A DNA stretch of 64,000 nt from Azorhizobium caulinodans ORS 571 (GCF_000010525.1 NC_009937.1:4655501-4719500); one strand, 5' to 3'; shown: positions 46,315 to 60,343, numbered from the stretch's first letter. Program-made: numbers and translations. The notes: generated from the letters alone by a model not told the origin.

Positions 46315-47232
46315 TCAGGCGCGCGCCCGTGACAGCGCGCCGCTCGCGGCGACGACGCCGGCGACGATGAAGCCGCAGCCGACCAGTTCCTCCAGCTGCG
46401 GATGCTCGCCGAGCAGCAGCGTTGCTGTCAGAAGCGCCGCCGGCGGGGTGAGTGCGGTCAGGGCCGTCGCCCGTGCCGGCCCGAGATGCCGGACGGCGGT
46501 CGTATAGGTGAGCAGCGAGACCACGCCCGCCAGCAGGCCTTGTGTGACCAGTTGCTGCGCCAGCAGCGTCACCGGCGTCGCCTGCACGGCGGTCCAGATG
46601 TTGCCGGCCTCGAACGGCAGCAGGACCACCAGCGACCAGACCCCCACGAAGGCCGCCGCCTCGATGCCGCTGAGGCGGCTGTAGCGGAAGGCGACCGTAT
46701 AGAGCGACCAGGCGAAGGCGGCGCCGAGAATGGCGAGGGCGCCCCGCCATGTGTCCCCCGTCAGCGAGGCGATGCCCTCACCGCTGATGGCGAGCACACC
46801 GAGCGTGATGAGGGCGATACCGAGGATGCGCAGCGGCGTGAGCCGCTCCCGGAGCACCACGGCCGAAAGAATGCCGATAAAGAGCGGCAGCGTGCCCGCC
46901 AGCAGCGGCCCGGCGGTGGAGACCGGCGCAAAATGCAGCCCCCAGAGCACGAGGAACTGATAGGGCAGCCCCGCCGCCATGAGGCCAAGCAAGGCCAGCG
47001 GCGGTGACTGGCGCGGAAACAGGCGGAAGCGCCACCAGAAGGGGGCGAGCAGCAGCGTCGCCGTACCGAAGCGGATGAAGGCCAGAAGTTCTGGTGCCAA
47101 GGGCGTGCGCCCATGCATGGCGACGCGGGTGGTGGTGATCCAGGTGGTCCAGATGGCCACGGTGACGAGCGCGCCGAGAAGCCCCAGGCGGAACGAGGGC
47201 GCCGGGCCGGCGGATGGGGCGGAAAGGCGCAT
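46315..47232 (-). CDS. EamA/DMT-family transporter
   Basis: This 305-residue inner-membrane protein has ten predicted hydrophobic segments in two EamA repeats (first about 15-140, second about 155-295). Motifs such as PLLAGTLPLFIGILSAVVLRERL and TPPAALLTATLLLGEHP are family hallmarks of drug/metabolite exporters. The start at 47232 (MRLSAPSAGP) fits the first membrane segment; the frame is open upstream to 47352. The LysR gene upstream on the same strand is probably its regulator. Substrate unknown. Confidence 0.87.
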   Translation of the reverse strand: MRLSAPSAGPAPSFRLGLLGALVTVAIWTTWITTTRVAMHGRTPLAPELLAFIRFGTATLLLAPFWWRFRLFPRQSPPLALLGLMAAGLPYQFLVLWGLHFAPVSTAGPLLAGTLPLFIGILSAVVLRERLTPLRILGIALITLGVLAISGEGIASLTGDTWRGALAILGAAFAWSLYTVAFRYSRLSGIEAAAFVGVWSLVVLLPFEAGNIWTAVQATPVTLLAQQLVTQGLLAGVVSLLTYTTAVRHLGPARATALTALTPPAALLTATLLLGEHPQLEELVGCGFIVAGVVAASGALSRARA

Positions 47233-47379
47233 GATGCAACTTTCGGGGAGGGCGGGCCGCGCCACGATTCGCGCGGCCGTGTTGCACCGCAACTTGGTGG
47301 CTTCCGCCGGTGGGCACCACCGACGCTGCGGCATTGCTCGGGCTTGCGCCATGCGCCCGGCGCTGGAGCGGTAAGCCGT

Positions 47380-48300
47380 TCAGGCCCCTGCCGTTTTCGC
47401 TTCCTTGCATGCCTGCGCCTGAAAGCGGCGGATGAGCCAGCTTCCGGCCGGGCCGGGAGGGGCTCCGCTGCGGTGGATGGCCTGGAGCGGATAGGAGATC
47501 GCCCGCATGTCCGGCAGGTCGAGCCGCACCAGGCGGCCGGCGGCGAGATCCTCGCGGATCATCGGCTCCGGCATGTTGCCCCAGCCGACCCCCTCGCGCA
47601 GCAGCATGTGCTTGGAGCCGAGATCCGCGAGCCGCCATGTGCGGGTGCCGAGCACGGCGAACTCCTGGCCTTCGGTGAGGCGCGAGCGGTCGGTGAGGAC
47701 AAGCTGTACGTGGTCGCGCCCGGCGCCGGGCGCATTGTGGGCCGCTCGGGCCAGCGGATGGTCCGGGGCCGCCACAGGCACCAGTTCCACCGCCCCGATG
47801 GAGATGCGCTCGACATTGTCGGGCAGCGCCAGCACGGCGCCGGAGACGCCGAGGCTGGCCCGGCCGCTCACTACCATCTCGCCCACCGCGCCGAGAGCCT
47901 CCACATAGAGGCGTAGCGTCACCGTTGGAAAGGCCTCCGCGAAGCCTTTCAGGGCATCGACGACGCGGGCGGCGGGCAGCATGACGTCGAGGGCGAGATG
48001 CACCTCCGGCTCAAGGCCCTCCAGCAGTCCCTTCACCTTGGCGCGCAGGCCGTCCATCCCATTGGCGACGGTGCGCGCCTCCACCAGCACCGCCCGGCCC
48101 GCCTCGGTGAGTTCCGGCGTCTTGGCATGGGTGCGGTCGAAGAGGGCGACGCCGAGCTGGGTCTCCAGATTGGTGATGGCGTAGCTGACCACCGACGTCG
48201 CGCGGCCGAGGCGACGGGCCGCCGCCGTGAAGCTGCCGGCATCCACCACCGCGAGGAACACGCGGAGCTGGTCGAAGGTGGGCGTGCCGGTCTGGGTCAT
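47380..48300 (-). CDS. LysR-family transcriptional regulator next to the EamA exporter gene
   Basis: This 306-residue regulator has an N-terminal helix-turn-helix (about 7-66: DQLRVFLAVVDAGSFTAAARRLG, SVVSYAITNLETQLG) and a substrate-binding domain (about 92-295). It lies directly upstream of the EamA exporter gene on the same strand (147-nt gap). It may control that exporter. Confidence 0.88.
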   Translation of the reverse strand: MTQTGTPTFDQLRVFLAVVDAGSFTAAARRLGRATSVVSYAITNLETQLGVALFDRTHAKTPELTEAGRAVLVEARTVANGMDGLRAKVKGLLEGLEPEVHLALDVMLPAARVVDALKGFAEAFPTVTLRLYVEALGAVGEMVVSGRASLGVSGAVLALPDNVERISIGAVELVPVAAPDHPLARAAHNAPGAGRDHVQLVLTDRSRLTEGQEFAVLGTRTWRLADLGSKHMLLREGVGWGNMPEPMIREDLAAGRLVRLDLPDMRAISYPLQAIHRSGAPPGPAGSWLIRRFQAQACKEAKTAGA

Positions 48301-48381
48301 GGAAGCGTCCTCGAACGGCCGATCATAGCCGGCGACGAGCGCAAACGGACGGCCGTCCGCCGCGTCACCCGAAACGCAAAA

Positions 48382-48400
48382 CGGCCCCGCAAGGGGGCCG
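48382..48400 (-). terminator. Terminator of the atp operon
   Basis: A GC stem (CGGCCCC at 48382-48388, complement at 48394-48400) followed on the minus strand by TTTTGCGTTTC, 26 nt after the atpC stop. Confidence 0.8.
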
Positions 48401-48425
48401 CTTCACAAACGCCGGTGGCGGAAAA

Positions 48426-48842
48426 TCAGTGCGCGGTGGGCGCGGCGCCGTCGAGAAGGGCGGCCACCTGCTGGAGGTCGGCGAGGTTGCTCGCCGCCTT
48501 CTGGCGGGCTTCGTCCGACTTGGCATCCGCCACGTCTTCCTGCGCATTCTTGATGAGCTGCTGGAGCTCCGCGCGGTCGAAGCTCTCCACCGGGGTCGCC
48601 TGCTCGGCCAGGACCGTGAGGCCGGCCGGATTGGCCTCGGCGAAGCCGCCGCGCACGAACAGGCGCTTGTCGGCGCCCTCACCCTTGATGGTGAGGATGC
48701 CGGCGCTCAGCGTGGAGATGAACGGGGCATGGCCCGCCATCACGCCGAACTGGCCCTCGCTGCCGGGCACCACCACCTCGGTGACCTGCCCGGAGAACAC
48801 GAGCCGCTCCGGCGACACAAGCTCGAAAGAAAAGGTGGCCAT
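48426..48842 (-). CDS. atpC: F1 ATP synthase epsilon subunit
   Basis: This 138-residue epsilon subunit regulates the rotor. The N-terminal beta-sandwich contains ELVSPERLVFSGQVTEVVVPG and GHAPFISTLSAGILTIKG; the C-terminal helical hairpin is inhibitory. The start at 48842 (MATFSF) follows GGAG; the frame extends to 48878. It is the last gene of the F1 operon, after a 157-nt gap holding a hairpin. Confidence 0.95.
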   Translation of the reverse strand: MATFSFELVSPERLVFSGQVTEVVVPGSEGQFGVMAGHAPFISTLSAGILTIKGEGADKRLFVRGGFAEANPAGLTVLAEQATPVESFDRAELQQLIKNAQEDVADAKSDEARQKAASNLADLQQVAALLDGAAPTAH

Positions 48843-48932
48843 CTTCATTCTCCGACCTGAGCGATGCCGTCCATCCAACGACGGCGCCGGTCACCCGGTT
48901 TCGCCCCGCGGGGTCTCGCCCCTTTATGCCGC

Positions 48933-48959
48933 AACCGCCGGACACGAGGTCCGGCGGTT
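48933..48959 (-). other. Hairpin between atpD and atpC
   Basis: A perfect 11-bp stem (AACCGCCGGAC at 48933-48943, complement at 48949-48959) with a 5-nt loop lies 40 nt past the atpD stop. It has no T-run, so it probably acts by mRNA stability or attenuation rather than as a full terminator. Confidence 0.55.
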
Positions 48960-48999
48960 CAATCTCTCGGGCACCGAAAGGCGCCCCGAACCATCAGGC

Positions 49000-51343
<2,344 letters not shown>

Positions 51344-51381
51344 CGCACCCGTCCCTTTGCGTCAGAGGTCCAGAGAAACGA

Positions 51382-53465
<2,084 letters not shown>

Positions 53466-53902
53466 CAGCCGCACCTCTCTCGATCTGCCCGAACCGCGCG
53501 ACTTCATCGCGGAAGTCACCGGCCAAGCCCTTGATCTGTAGGGAAGATTTTTCTTGGCTCCAGAACCGCACTAAGTGCTGTGTCCCGAGCGTCGCGGGTT
53601 CCCTAACACACGCGCTTTCGTGCGGCAACACGGTCAAAATCTGGCAAGCCAGTGCTGCATTGACGCACCGCACGAGACATAGCCGCGCATTGGCAATTCC
53701 CATAGGGGATTTCCCCCCCGTCGCGCCAGAGGCAAATGCAACGTGTGATGTGGAGAGCCGCCCCCTCCGCCCCCTGTGTCAGGGGCACGAATGCCTTATC
53801 CTGCGGTCACTTAGCCGGCATCCGCGGGCACAGCACCGGGGTGCCGCTTGGGCACGGGCCATGGAACCCGCACGCCCGCTCGCCCGCCAACGGAGGAGCC
53901 CC
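53466..53902. other. 437-bp intergenic region upstream of atpH
   Basis: No gene is supported here. It must hold the atp promoter (minus strand) and the end of the amino-acid transporter operon. One weak stem (GTGCC/GGCAC at 53841-53855) lies about 50 nt past the ABC ATPase stop. I found no consensus promoter with good spacing. Confidence 0.4.
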
Positions 53903-54631
53903 TCAGGCGTTCATGCCGAGGAACTGCTGCAGCTCAGGCGTCTGTGGATTGCTGAACACCTCTTCCGGCGGGCCGATCTCGTGGACCCGCCCCTGGTGCA
54001 TGAAAACCACACGGTCGCACACCTCGCGCGCGAAGCGCATCTCATGCGTAACCATGAGGAGCGTCATGCCCTCCTGCGCCAGCTTGCCCACCACCTGGAG
54101 CACCTCGTTCACCAGTTCCGGGTCGAGGGCGGAGGTGATCTCGTCGCAGAGCAGCGCGAGCGGCTGCATGGCCAGCGCACGGGCGATCGCCACGCGCTGC
54201 TGCTGGCCGCCGGAGAGTTCGTCCGGATAGGCGTCGAACTTGTGGCCGAGGCCCACCTGTTCGAGTCGCAGACGCGCCTCCTTCTCCGCCTCGGCGGCGG
54301 AGACCTTCTTCACCACCATGGGCGAGAGCATCACGTTGCGCCCGGCGGTGAGGTGCGGGAACAGGTTGAACTGCTGGAAGATCATGCCGACCTTCAGCCG
54401 CAGCGCCCGCAGATGCGCGTCGTCGGGGGCGAGATGGGCGCCGGCCACGAGGATCGAGCCGGAATCGATGGATTCGAGGCCGTTGATGCAGCGCAGGAGC
54501 GTGGACTTGCCCGAGCCGCTCTTGCCGATGATGGCGATCACCTCGCCGGCCTGAACGTCGAGATTGATGCCCTTCAGCACCTCATTGTCGCCGAAGCGCT
54601 TGCGCACCTCAGTGATTGCGATGAGCGACAT
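53903..54631 (-). CDS. Polar amino-acid ABC transporter ATP-binding protein
   Basis: This 242-residue ATPase of the GlnQ/HisP type has Walker A GKSGSGKST, signature LSGGQQQRVAIARAL and Walker B LLCDEITSALDPE (Pro of the usual DEPTSALD is Ile). It powers the two permeases upstream. It overlaps the second permease gene by 23 nt. Amino-acid specificity is not evident. Confidence 0.92.
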   Translation of the reverse strand: MSLIAITEVRKRFGDNEVLKGINLDVQAGEVIAIIGKSGSGKSTLLRCINGLESIDSGSILVAGAHLAPDDAHLRALRLKVGMIFQQFNLFPHLTAGRNVMLSPMVVKKVSAAEAEKEARLRLEQVGLGHKFDAYPDELSGGQQQRVAIARALAMQPLALLCDEITSALDPELVNEVLQVVGKLAQEGMTLLMVTHEMRFAREVCDRVVFMHQGRVHEIGPPEEVFSNPQTPELQQFLGMNA

Positions 54632-55268
54632 TCAGCTTCCTTTCCAGGATCTGGCTGCTCTTGGACAAAGGCCAGCAGAGCGCGAAATAGATGAGGGCGG
54701 CGAGGCCGTAGACCACGAAGGGCTGGAAGGTGGCGTTGGTGATCATGGTGGAGGCCTTGGAGAGCTCCACGAAGCCGATGATCGAGGTGAGCGCCGTGCC
54801 CTTCACCACCTGCACCGAGAAGCCGACCGTCGGCGGCACGGCGATGCGCAGCGCCTGCGGCAGCACCACATGGCGCATCTGCTCGAAATAGGTCATGGCG
54901 AGGCTGGCGGAGGCCTCCCACTGGCCGCGCGGGACGGATTCCACACAGCCGCGCCAGATCTCGGCGAGGAAGGCCGAGGTCCAGAGCGTCAGCGACAGGC
55001 CGGCGGCGAACCAGGGCGGCACGTCGAAGCCCAGCAGCGACAGGCCGAAGAAGGAGAGGAAGAGCTGCATCAGCAGCGGCGTGCCCTGGATGAGCTCGAT
55101 ATAGAGCATGGCCGCGCGCCGCAGCCCACGGCTGCGGCCGGTGCGCAGGAACAGGATGGCGAGCCCCACGATGCCGCCGCCCACGAAGGCGACCAGCGAG
55201 AGCAGCACCGTCCATTCCGCCGCCAGCAGCAGGTTGCGCAGGATGTCCCAGGTGGTGAACTGGATCAT
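54609..55268 (-). CDS. Polar amino-acid ABC transporter permease (second)
   Basis: This 219-residue HisM/GlnP-type permease has about five membrane segments and the EAA loop ESVPRGQWEASASLAMT. The IQGTPLLMQLF segment is typical. It overlaps the first permease by 4 nt and the ATPase by 23 nt, so the three genes are coupled. Confidence 0.92.
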   Translation of the reverse strand: MIQFTTWDILRNLLLAAEWTVLLSLVAFVGGGIVGLAILFLRTGRSRGLRRAAMLYIELIQGTPLLMQLFLSFFGLSLLGFDVPPWFAAGLSLTLWTSAFLAEIWRGCVESVPRGQWEASASLAMTYFEQMRHVVLPQALRIAVPPTVGFSVQVVKGTALTSIIGFVELSKASTMITNATFQPFVVYGLAALIYFALCWPLSKSSQILERKLNVAHRNH

Positions 55269-55939
55269 CGGGCAGCCCTCCGGCGCGGGAAGAGAAGGGT
55301 GCCGAGCGCGCGCATCACCTGCCGCAGCACGAGGGCCAGCACCAGATAGAGGATGGTGGCGAGGATATAGACCTCGAAAGCGCGGAAGGTGCGCGACTGG
55401 ATGAACTGCGCAGCGAAGGTGATGTCCTCCACCGCGATCTGCGAGCACACCGCCGAGCCGAACATGACGATGACGATCTGCGAGGAGAGCGCCGGCCAGA
55501 TGCGCTGGAGCGCGGGCACCAGCACCACATGGCGGAAGGTCTGGATGCGCGTCATGGCCAGGCTTGCCCCCGCCTCGAACTGGCCGCGCGGGGTCGCCTC
55601 GATGCCGGCCCGGATGATCTCGCAGCCATAGGCACCGAGATTGATGACCATGGCGAAGATGGCCGCCTGCATCTCGGTCAGCGAGACGCCGAGCGAGGGC
55701 AGGCCGAAGAAGATGAAGAAGAGCTGGATCAGGAAGGGCGTGTTCCGGATCAGCTCCACATAAAGCACCACCGGCGGGCGCAGCCATTTCGGTCCGAGGC
55801 TGCGCGCCCAGGCGCAGACGATGCCGAACAGCACGCCGAGCACGCCGCCCACCACCGTCAGTTCGACGGTGATGCCGACACCCTTCGCGATGAGCGGCGT
55901 ATAGGGGACGATCGCCCCGTAATCGAAGGTATAGGCCAT
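55265..55939 (-). CDS. Polar amino-acid ABC transporter permease (first)
   Basis: This 224-residue HisQ/GlnP-type permease has about five membrane segments, the ELIRNTPFLIQLFFIFFGLP segment and the EAA loop EATPRGQFEAGASLAMT. It forms a heterodimer with the second permease. It starts 107 nt after the binding-protein gene. Confidence 0.92.
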   Translation of the reverse strand: MAYTFDYGAIVPYTPLIAKGVGITVELTVVGGVLGVLFGIVCAWARSLGPKWLRPPVVLYVELIRNTPFLIQLFFIFFGLPSLGVSLTEMQAAIFAMVINLGAYGCEIIRAGIEATPRGQFEAGASLAMTRIQTFRHVVLVPALQRIWPALSSQIVIVMFGSAVCSQIAVEDITFAAQFIQSRTFRAFEVYILATILYLVLALVLRQVMRALGTLLFPRRRAAR

Positions 55940-56046
55940 GCGTCAGCAACCTGCCGGGGCGGAGCCGCGCCGGGCGGAAGGACCGGCGCGCGGAGCTTCA
56001 GGGGAAGGCGGCCGGCGCGGACCACGGGTCCGAACCGGCCGGACGG

Positions 56047-56838
56047 TCAGAAGCCAGCAGGCAGCGGATAGCCGAGCCACTTCTGGGAGATGGCATTGAG
56101 CGCCCCGTCCGCCTTGGCGGCGGTGATGATGGCGTTCACCTTCTCCAGCAGCTTGGGCTCATCCTTGTTGAGGCCGACGTAGCAGGGCGAATCCTTGATG
56201 AGGAACTTCACCTCCGGCTTGCGCGGCGGGTTGCGCGCCAGGATGGCGGCGGCCGTCACGTTGCCGGTCACGATCACCTTCACCTGGCCGGAGAGAAAGG
56301 CGGAGATGGTGGCGTTGTTGTCCTCGAACCGCTTGATGTCGGCGGTGGCGGGGGCAATCTTCGAGAGCTCGATGTCCTCGTTGGCGCCGCGGGTGACGCC
56401 CACGGTGAGGCCCGCCAGTTCTTCCGGCTTCGTCACCTTCACGTCCGCCGGGGCGAAGGCGCCGTTGAAGAAGGGCGCATAGGCGACCGAGAAATCCATC
56501 ACCTTCTCGCGGTCCGGATTCTTGCCGAGGCTCGAGATGACGAGATCGACCTTCTTCGTCTGCAGATAGGGGATGCGGTTGGCGCTGGTCACCGGCACCA
56601 GTTCGGCCTTCACGCCCAGCTTCTGGGCGATGAGGTTGGCCATGTCGATGTCATAGCCCACCGGCTTCAGATCCGGCCCGACCGAACCGAAGGGCGGGAA
56701 ATCCTGCGGCACGGCAATCTTGATGACGCCGGCCTTCATGATGTCGTCCAGCGCGTCGGCACGGGCCGGCAGCGCGGTCAGGGAAACGGCCGCAAGGCCA
56801 AGGCCCGCAAGGACGAGGGTACGGCGGTCCAAACGCAT
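56047..56838 (-). CDS. Polar amino-acid ABC transporter substrate-binding protein
   Basis: This 263-residue periplasmic protein has a signal sequence with a twin-arginine-like opening (MRLDRRTLVLAGLGLAAVS; cleavage after PARA) and a SBP_bac_3 fold: VPQDFPPFGSVG, VGYDIDMANLIAQKLGVK, ANRIPYLQTKKVDLVISSLGKNPDREK. These bind polar amino acids. The start at 56838 follows GGGAGAG; the frame reaches 56961. It is the first gene of the binding protein-permease-permease-ATPase unit. Confidence 0.92.
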   Translation of the reverse strand: MRLDRRTLVLAGLGLAAVSLTALPARADALDDIMKAGVIKIAVPQDFPPFGSVGPDLKPVGYDIDMANLIAQKLGVKAELVPVTSANRIPYLQTKKVDLVISSLGKNPDREKVMDFSVAYAPFFNGAFAPADVKVTKPEELAGLTVGVTRGANEDIELSKIAPATADIKRFEDNNATISAFLSGQVKVIVTGNVTAAAILARNPPRKPEVKFLIKDSPCYVGLNKDEPKLLEKVNAIITAAKADGALNAISQKWLGYPLPAGF

Positions 56839-57152
56839 AAATCTCTCCCGATCTGATGCCTCATCGGGAGCAAGGGCCGTGCCAGCCCGTTTTCCACGCA
56901 TTCTCGTCCAAAAAACAGGCCCAAGCTCACGCATTGGGCAAAAAGCCCACCATCCACGCACCAGAATCCGGCAAGAGACATGGAAAATAGATCAATTCAT
57001 CTCTGTTTCTGACAGATCGCATTGGAATCTCTGGATTTCCCACCTGCTCCACCATTCCGCGCCTGCCCATTTGGCAGGCAGAAAGCGGGCAGACAAAAGA
57101 AAACCCCGCCGCGCAGGGCGCGGCGGGGTTCGGAACGGGAAACCCTGGAAGA
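56839..57152. other. 314-bp intergenic region between ctpA and the amino-acid transporter
   Basis: It holds the promoter of the transporter (minus strand, near 56840-57000; an AT-richer stretch at 56980-57010), a 7-bp hairpin GCCTGCC/GGCAGGC at 57061-57079 and the ctpA terminator at 57102-57130. No coding signal. Confidence 0.5.
57102..57130 (-). terminator. Terminator of the envC-ctpA unit
   Basis: A perfect 13-bp stem (AACCCCGCCGCGC at 57102-57114, complement at 57118-57130) with a 3-nt loop, followed on the minus strand by TTTCTTTTG, 23 nt past the ctpA stop. Confidence 0.9.
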
Positions 57153-58499
57153 TCAGTTCGACTGGCTGGTCTTGTTCGGGTTCGGCGGGAAGGCCGCGTT
57201 CTTCTGCGTGCCCTCAATGAGCTCCTTGGCCATCTTGAGCTGCGTGTCGTCCTTCGGATCCGGCGGCACGTAGGAGGGTGAACCCGTCTGCTCGTCGTCG
57301 CCGTTCTTCAGATGGCCCTTCAGCGAAGCTTCGCCGCGGGTGGTGTCGGCGCCGACGGCTTCCAGCTTCGCCTTCTGCTCGGCGGGCATGTCCTGGATGA
57401 GGACGATGTCCGGCTCGATGCCCTTGGCCTGGATGGAGCGGCCAGACGGCGTGTAGTAGCGCGCGGTGGTGAGGCGCAGGGCGCCGTTGCCGCCGAGCGG
57501 GATGATGGTCTGCACCGATCCCTTGCCGAAGGAACGCGAGCCGAGGATGGTCGCGCGCTTGTGGTCCTGCAGGGCACCGGCCACGATTTCGGAGGCCGAG
57601 GCCGAGCCGCCGTTCACCAGCACGATGATCGGCTTGCCCTTCACGAGGTCGCCGCCACGGGCCGAGAAGCGCTGGGTCTCATCCGCATTGCGGCCGCGGG
57701 TCGAGACGATCTCGCCGCGCTCCAGGAAGGCGTCCGACACCGCGATGGCCTGATCGAGCAGGCCGCCGGGGTTGTTGCGCAGGTCGATGATGTAGCCCTT
57801 GACCTTGTCCGGACCGATCTGGGCGGTCACGTCCTCGATGCCCTTCTTCAGGTTGTCGTAGGTCTGCTCGTTGAACGAGGTGATGCGCAGGTAGCCGATG
57901 TTGCCATCCTCGACGCGGGCGCGCACCGCCTTCACCTTGATGGTGTCGCGCACCACCTTGATCTCGATGGGCTTCTCGGCGCCCTTGCGGACGATGGTCA
58001 GGGTGATCGGCGTGTTCACCGCGCCGCGCATCTTCTCGACCGCCTGGTTCAGGGTCAGGCCCTGGACCTGATCGCCGTCGAGCTTGGTGATGATGTCGCC
58101 GGCCTGCACGCCGGCCTTGGCGGCCGGGGTGTCGTCGATGGGGGCGATGACCTTCACGAGGCCGTCTTCCATCGTCACCTCGATGCCGAGGCCGCCGAAC
58201 TCGCCGCGGGTCTGCACCTGCATGTCGCGGAAGCTCTTCGCGTCCATGTAGGAGGAGTGCGGGTCGAGGCTGGTGAGCATGCCGTTGATGGCCGCCTCGA
58301 TCAGCTTCGCATCGTCCGGCTTCTCCACATAGTCGGAGCGGACGCGCTCGAACACGTCACCGAAGAGGCTGAGCTGGCGATAGGTGTCGGAAGCCGCCGC
58401 TTCGGCGGCAGTTCCAAGGAAGAGGCGCGGTTGCACGGCGGCCACGGCCACCAGCGCACCGGCCGCAACGCCAAGGAGGAAGAGAGACGTACGACGCAT
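57153..58499 (-). CDS. ctpA: Carboxyl-terminal processing protease CtpA (S41)
   Basis: This 448-residue periplasmic serine protease has an N-terminal signal/anchor (1-33), a PDZ domain (about 95-180; GGLGIEVTMEDGLVKV, KAGVQAGDIITKLDG) and an S41 catalytic domain. The catalytic Ser lies in GGSASASEI (297-305) and the Lys in SFGKGSVQT (K326). It cleaves C-termini of cell-envelope or processing substrates. It overlaps or abuts envC upstream (1-nt overlap at 58499), so the two are co-expressed. Confidence 0.94.
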   Translation of the reverse strand: MRRTSLFLLGVAAGALVAVAAVQPRLFLGTAAEAAASDTYRQLSLFGDVFERVRSDYVEKPDDAKLIEAAINGMLTSLDPHSSYMDAKSFRDMQVQTRGEFGGLGIEVTMEDGLVKVIAPIDDTPAAKAGVQAGDIITKLDGDQVQGLTLNQAVEKMRGAVNTPITLTIVRKGAEKPIEIKVVRDTIKVKAVRARVEDGNIGYLRITSFNEQTYDNLKKGIEDVTAQIGPDKVKGYIIDLRNNPGGLLDQAIAVSDAFLERGEIVSTRGRNADETQRFSARGGDLVKGKPIIVLVNGGSASASEIVAGALQDHKRATILGSRSFGKGSVQTIIPLGGNGALRLTTARYYTPSGRSIQAKGIEPDIVLIQDMPAEQKAKLEAVGADTTRGEASLKGHLKNGDDEQTGSPSYVPPDPKDDTQLKMAKELIEGTQKNAAFPPNPNKTSQSN

Positions 58500-59788
58500 T
58501 ATCCGCGCACCTTCTGACTATCCGTTGCCGCCCACCAGGGGGCGGGGTCGATCGAGATTCCGTCCTTGCGGAATTCCACATACAATTGCGGCTGACCGGA
58601 GGCCGTACCTCCGGGCGTGGCCCGCGATACGCTCCCCATCACCGCGACAGGCTCACCAGCAAGGACAAACTGTCCCAGCTCAACGGTGATCCGCTCCATG
58701 CCCGCCAGCAGAATATGGTATCCGCCGCCCGCATTGATGATCAAGAGTTGTCCATAGGAGCGGAAGGGCCCCGCATAGACCACCCAGCCGTCCGCCGGAG
58801 CCGCCACGGGTGCGCCGGCGCGGGTGGCGAAGGTGATGCCCTTGTCGGTGCCGCCAAGCCCGTCCGAAGCGCCGAAATCCTTGAGCCGCACCCCGGCCAC
58901 GGGCAATGGCAGCAAGCCTTTGGCCTCGGCGAAGGGGCGCGCGGGCGCGATGCGGGCGGGGTTCAGGGCCGCCACCTCCGTCTTCGCCGGCGGCGCGGGC
59001 TTGGCCGCTTCGGAGGCCGCCTTGGCGGCGGGGGCCACCTCGCTTTCGAGCCGGGTCACAAGATCGTGCACATCGCCGGTTGACTTCGCGACGGCCTCCG
59101 CCTGCGCCTTCTCCTGCGGAAGCTCCTTATTGTCCTCGGCCACCCGGCGCTGGCGCTCGTCCACATAAGCGGTGAGGCGCCGTCGGTCCTCCTCCATGGA
59201 GGTGCGCAGTTCGGCCAACTGGTCGCGGGCCTTGGAGAGATCGCCCCGCAGGCGCGACAGGTCGGCAAGATCGGCCGCCAGCGTCTCCGCCTCCACCCGC
59301 ATTTCCGGCAGCAGTGCGCCGAGGAGGATGGCCGAGCGCACCGCATCCAGCGCATCGTCCGGCCGCATCAGCAGAGCGGGCGGCGGATTGCGCCCCATGC
59401 GCACCAGGGCACCGAGCACGTCCGCCAGCACATCCCGCCGCTTCAGGAGCGACGTGCGGATCTCGGCGGCATTGGTATCCAGCGTGGCGATGCGGCCTTC
59501 CAGCTCCGTGATCTTCTGCTCCACGGTGCGCAGGCGGGTGGTGGTGTCCACAAGGAGTTGGTTGAAGCGGGCCCGATCGCCTTTCACCGAATCAAGTTCG
59601 GAGCGCACCCGCGCCTGAAACTCGGCGGCACCCTTGATGTCCGCGTTGATGGCATTGGTGTCCACCTGCGGCAGCGGGCGGGGACGCGGCGCGGGCGGCG
59701 TCGCCTGCTGCGCGCGCAAGGGCACGCCCGCGACAAGGGTCGCGCAGACGGCAAGGGCGCAAAGAAGCGAGCCGGAACGGGCATCCAT
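58499..59788 (-). CDS. EnvC-like murein hydrolase activator (coiled coil plus LytM-like domain)
   Basis: This roughly 429-residue secreted protein has a signal peptide (about 1-28), a long coiled coil (about 45-250) and a C-terminal LytM/M23-like domain (about 300-425). The M23 zinc ligands are missing: the first His position is in TDKGITFA and the HxH is replaced in GYHILLAGM. It is therefore a non-enzymatic activator of amidases in cell division, as EnvC is. The start at 59788 (MDARSG) is the preferred ATG; GTG at 59797 is an alternative. It is next to ctpA. Confidence 0.85.
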   Translation of the reverse strand: MDARSGSLLCALAVCATLVAGVPLRAQQATPPAPRPRPLPQVDTNAINADIKGAAEFQARVRSELDSVKGDRARFNQLLVDTTTRLRTVEQKITELEGRIATLDTNAAEIRTSLLKRRDVLADVLGALVRMGRNPPPALLMRPDDALDAVRSAILLGALLPEMRVEAETLAADLADLSRLRGDLSKARDQLAELRTSMEEDRRRLTAYVDERQRRVAEDNKELPQEKAQAEAVAKSTGDVHDLVTRLESEVAPAAKAASEAAKPAPPAKTEVAALNPARIAPARPFAEAKGLLPLPVAGVRLKDFGASDGLGGTDKGITFATRAGAPVAAPADGWVVYAGPFRSYGQLLIINAGGGYHILLAGMERITVELGQFVLAGEPVAVMGSVSRATPGGTASGQPQLYVEFRKDGISIDPAPWWAATDSQKVRG

Positions 59789-59860
59789 GCGACACACTTA
59801 AGCGCCTGAAGTTGAGGATCTGTAAACCATATCCTGCCGCCGTCCCCTGCCCCGCTCGCC

Positions 59861-60343
59861 TCACGCCCGGTGGTAGGGGTGCCCGGCGAGAATGGTGGTG
59901 GCGCGATAGACCTGCTCGGCCAGCATGGCGCGGACGATCTGGTGGGGAAAGGTGGCGGCGCCGAAGGCCAGCATGAGGTCGCAGCGGGCGCGCACCGCCT
60001 CGCTCAGGCCATCTGCGCCCCCAATGAGGAAGGCGGCTGCCGGACGGCCGCCATCGCGCCCGGTGCGGACGCGTTCGGCAAAGGCTTCGCTGGTGAGATT
60101 CTTGCCTCGCGGATCGAGCGCGATCACGTCGGCGCCCTGCGGCAGCGCGCCAAGGATCGCCTGCCCCTCCTCCGCCATCCTGTCTTCGGGACGGCGCGCG
60201 GCGGATTCGGACAGTTCGATGGTGTCGAAGCCGGACAGGCCAAGGGCCCGCCCGCCCGCCTTGGCGCGGTCGAGATAGCGCGTCACGAGTTCCCGCTCGG
60301 CCCCGGCTTTCAGCCGGCCGACACAGATGAGGAGGACGCGCAC
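59861..60343 (-). CDS. rlmH: 23S rRNA pseudouridine(1915) N3-methyltransferase RlmH
   Basis: This 160-residue SPOUT methyltransferase modifies pseudouridine 1915 of 23S rRNA with SAM. The knot region contains [15 protein letters not shown] and [11 protein letters not shown], and the C-terminus [24 protein letters not shown] is the hallmark. It lies 42 nt after rsfS. Confidence 0.96.
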
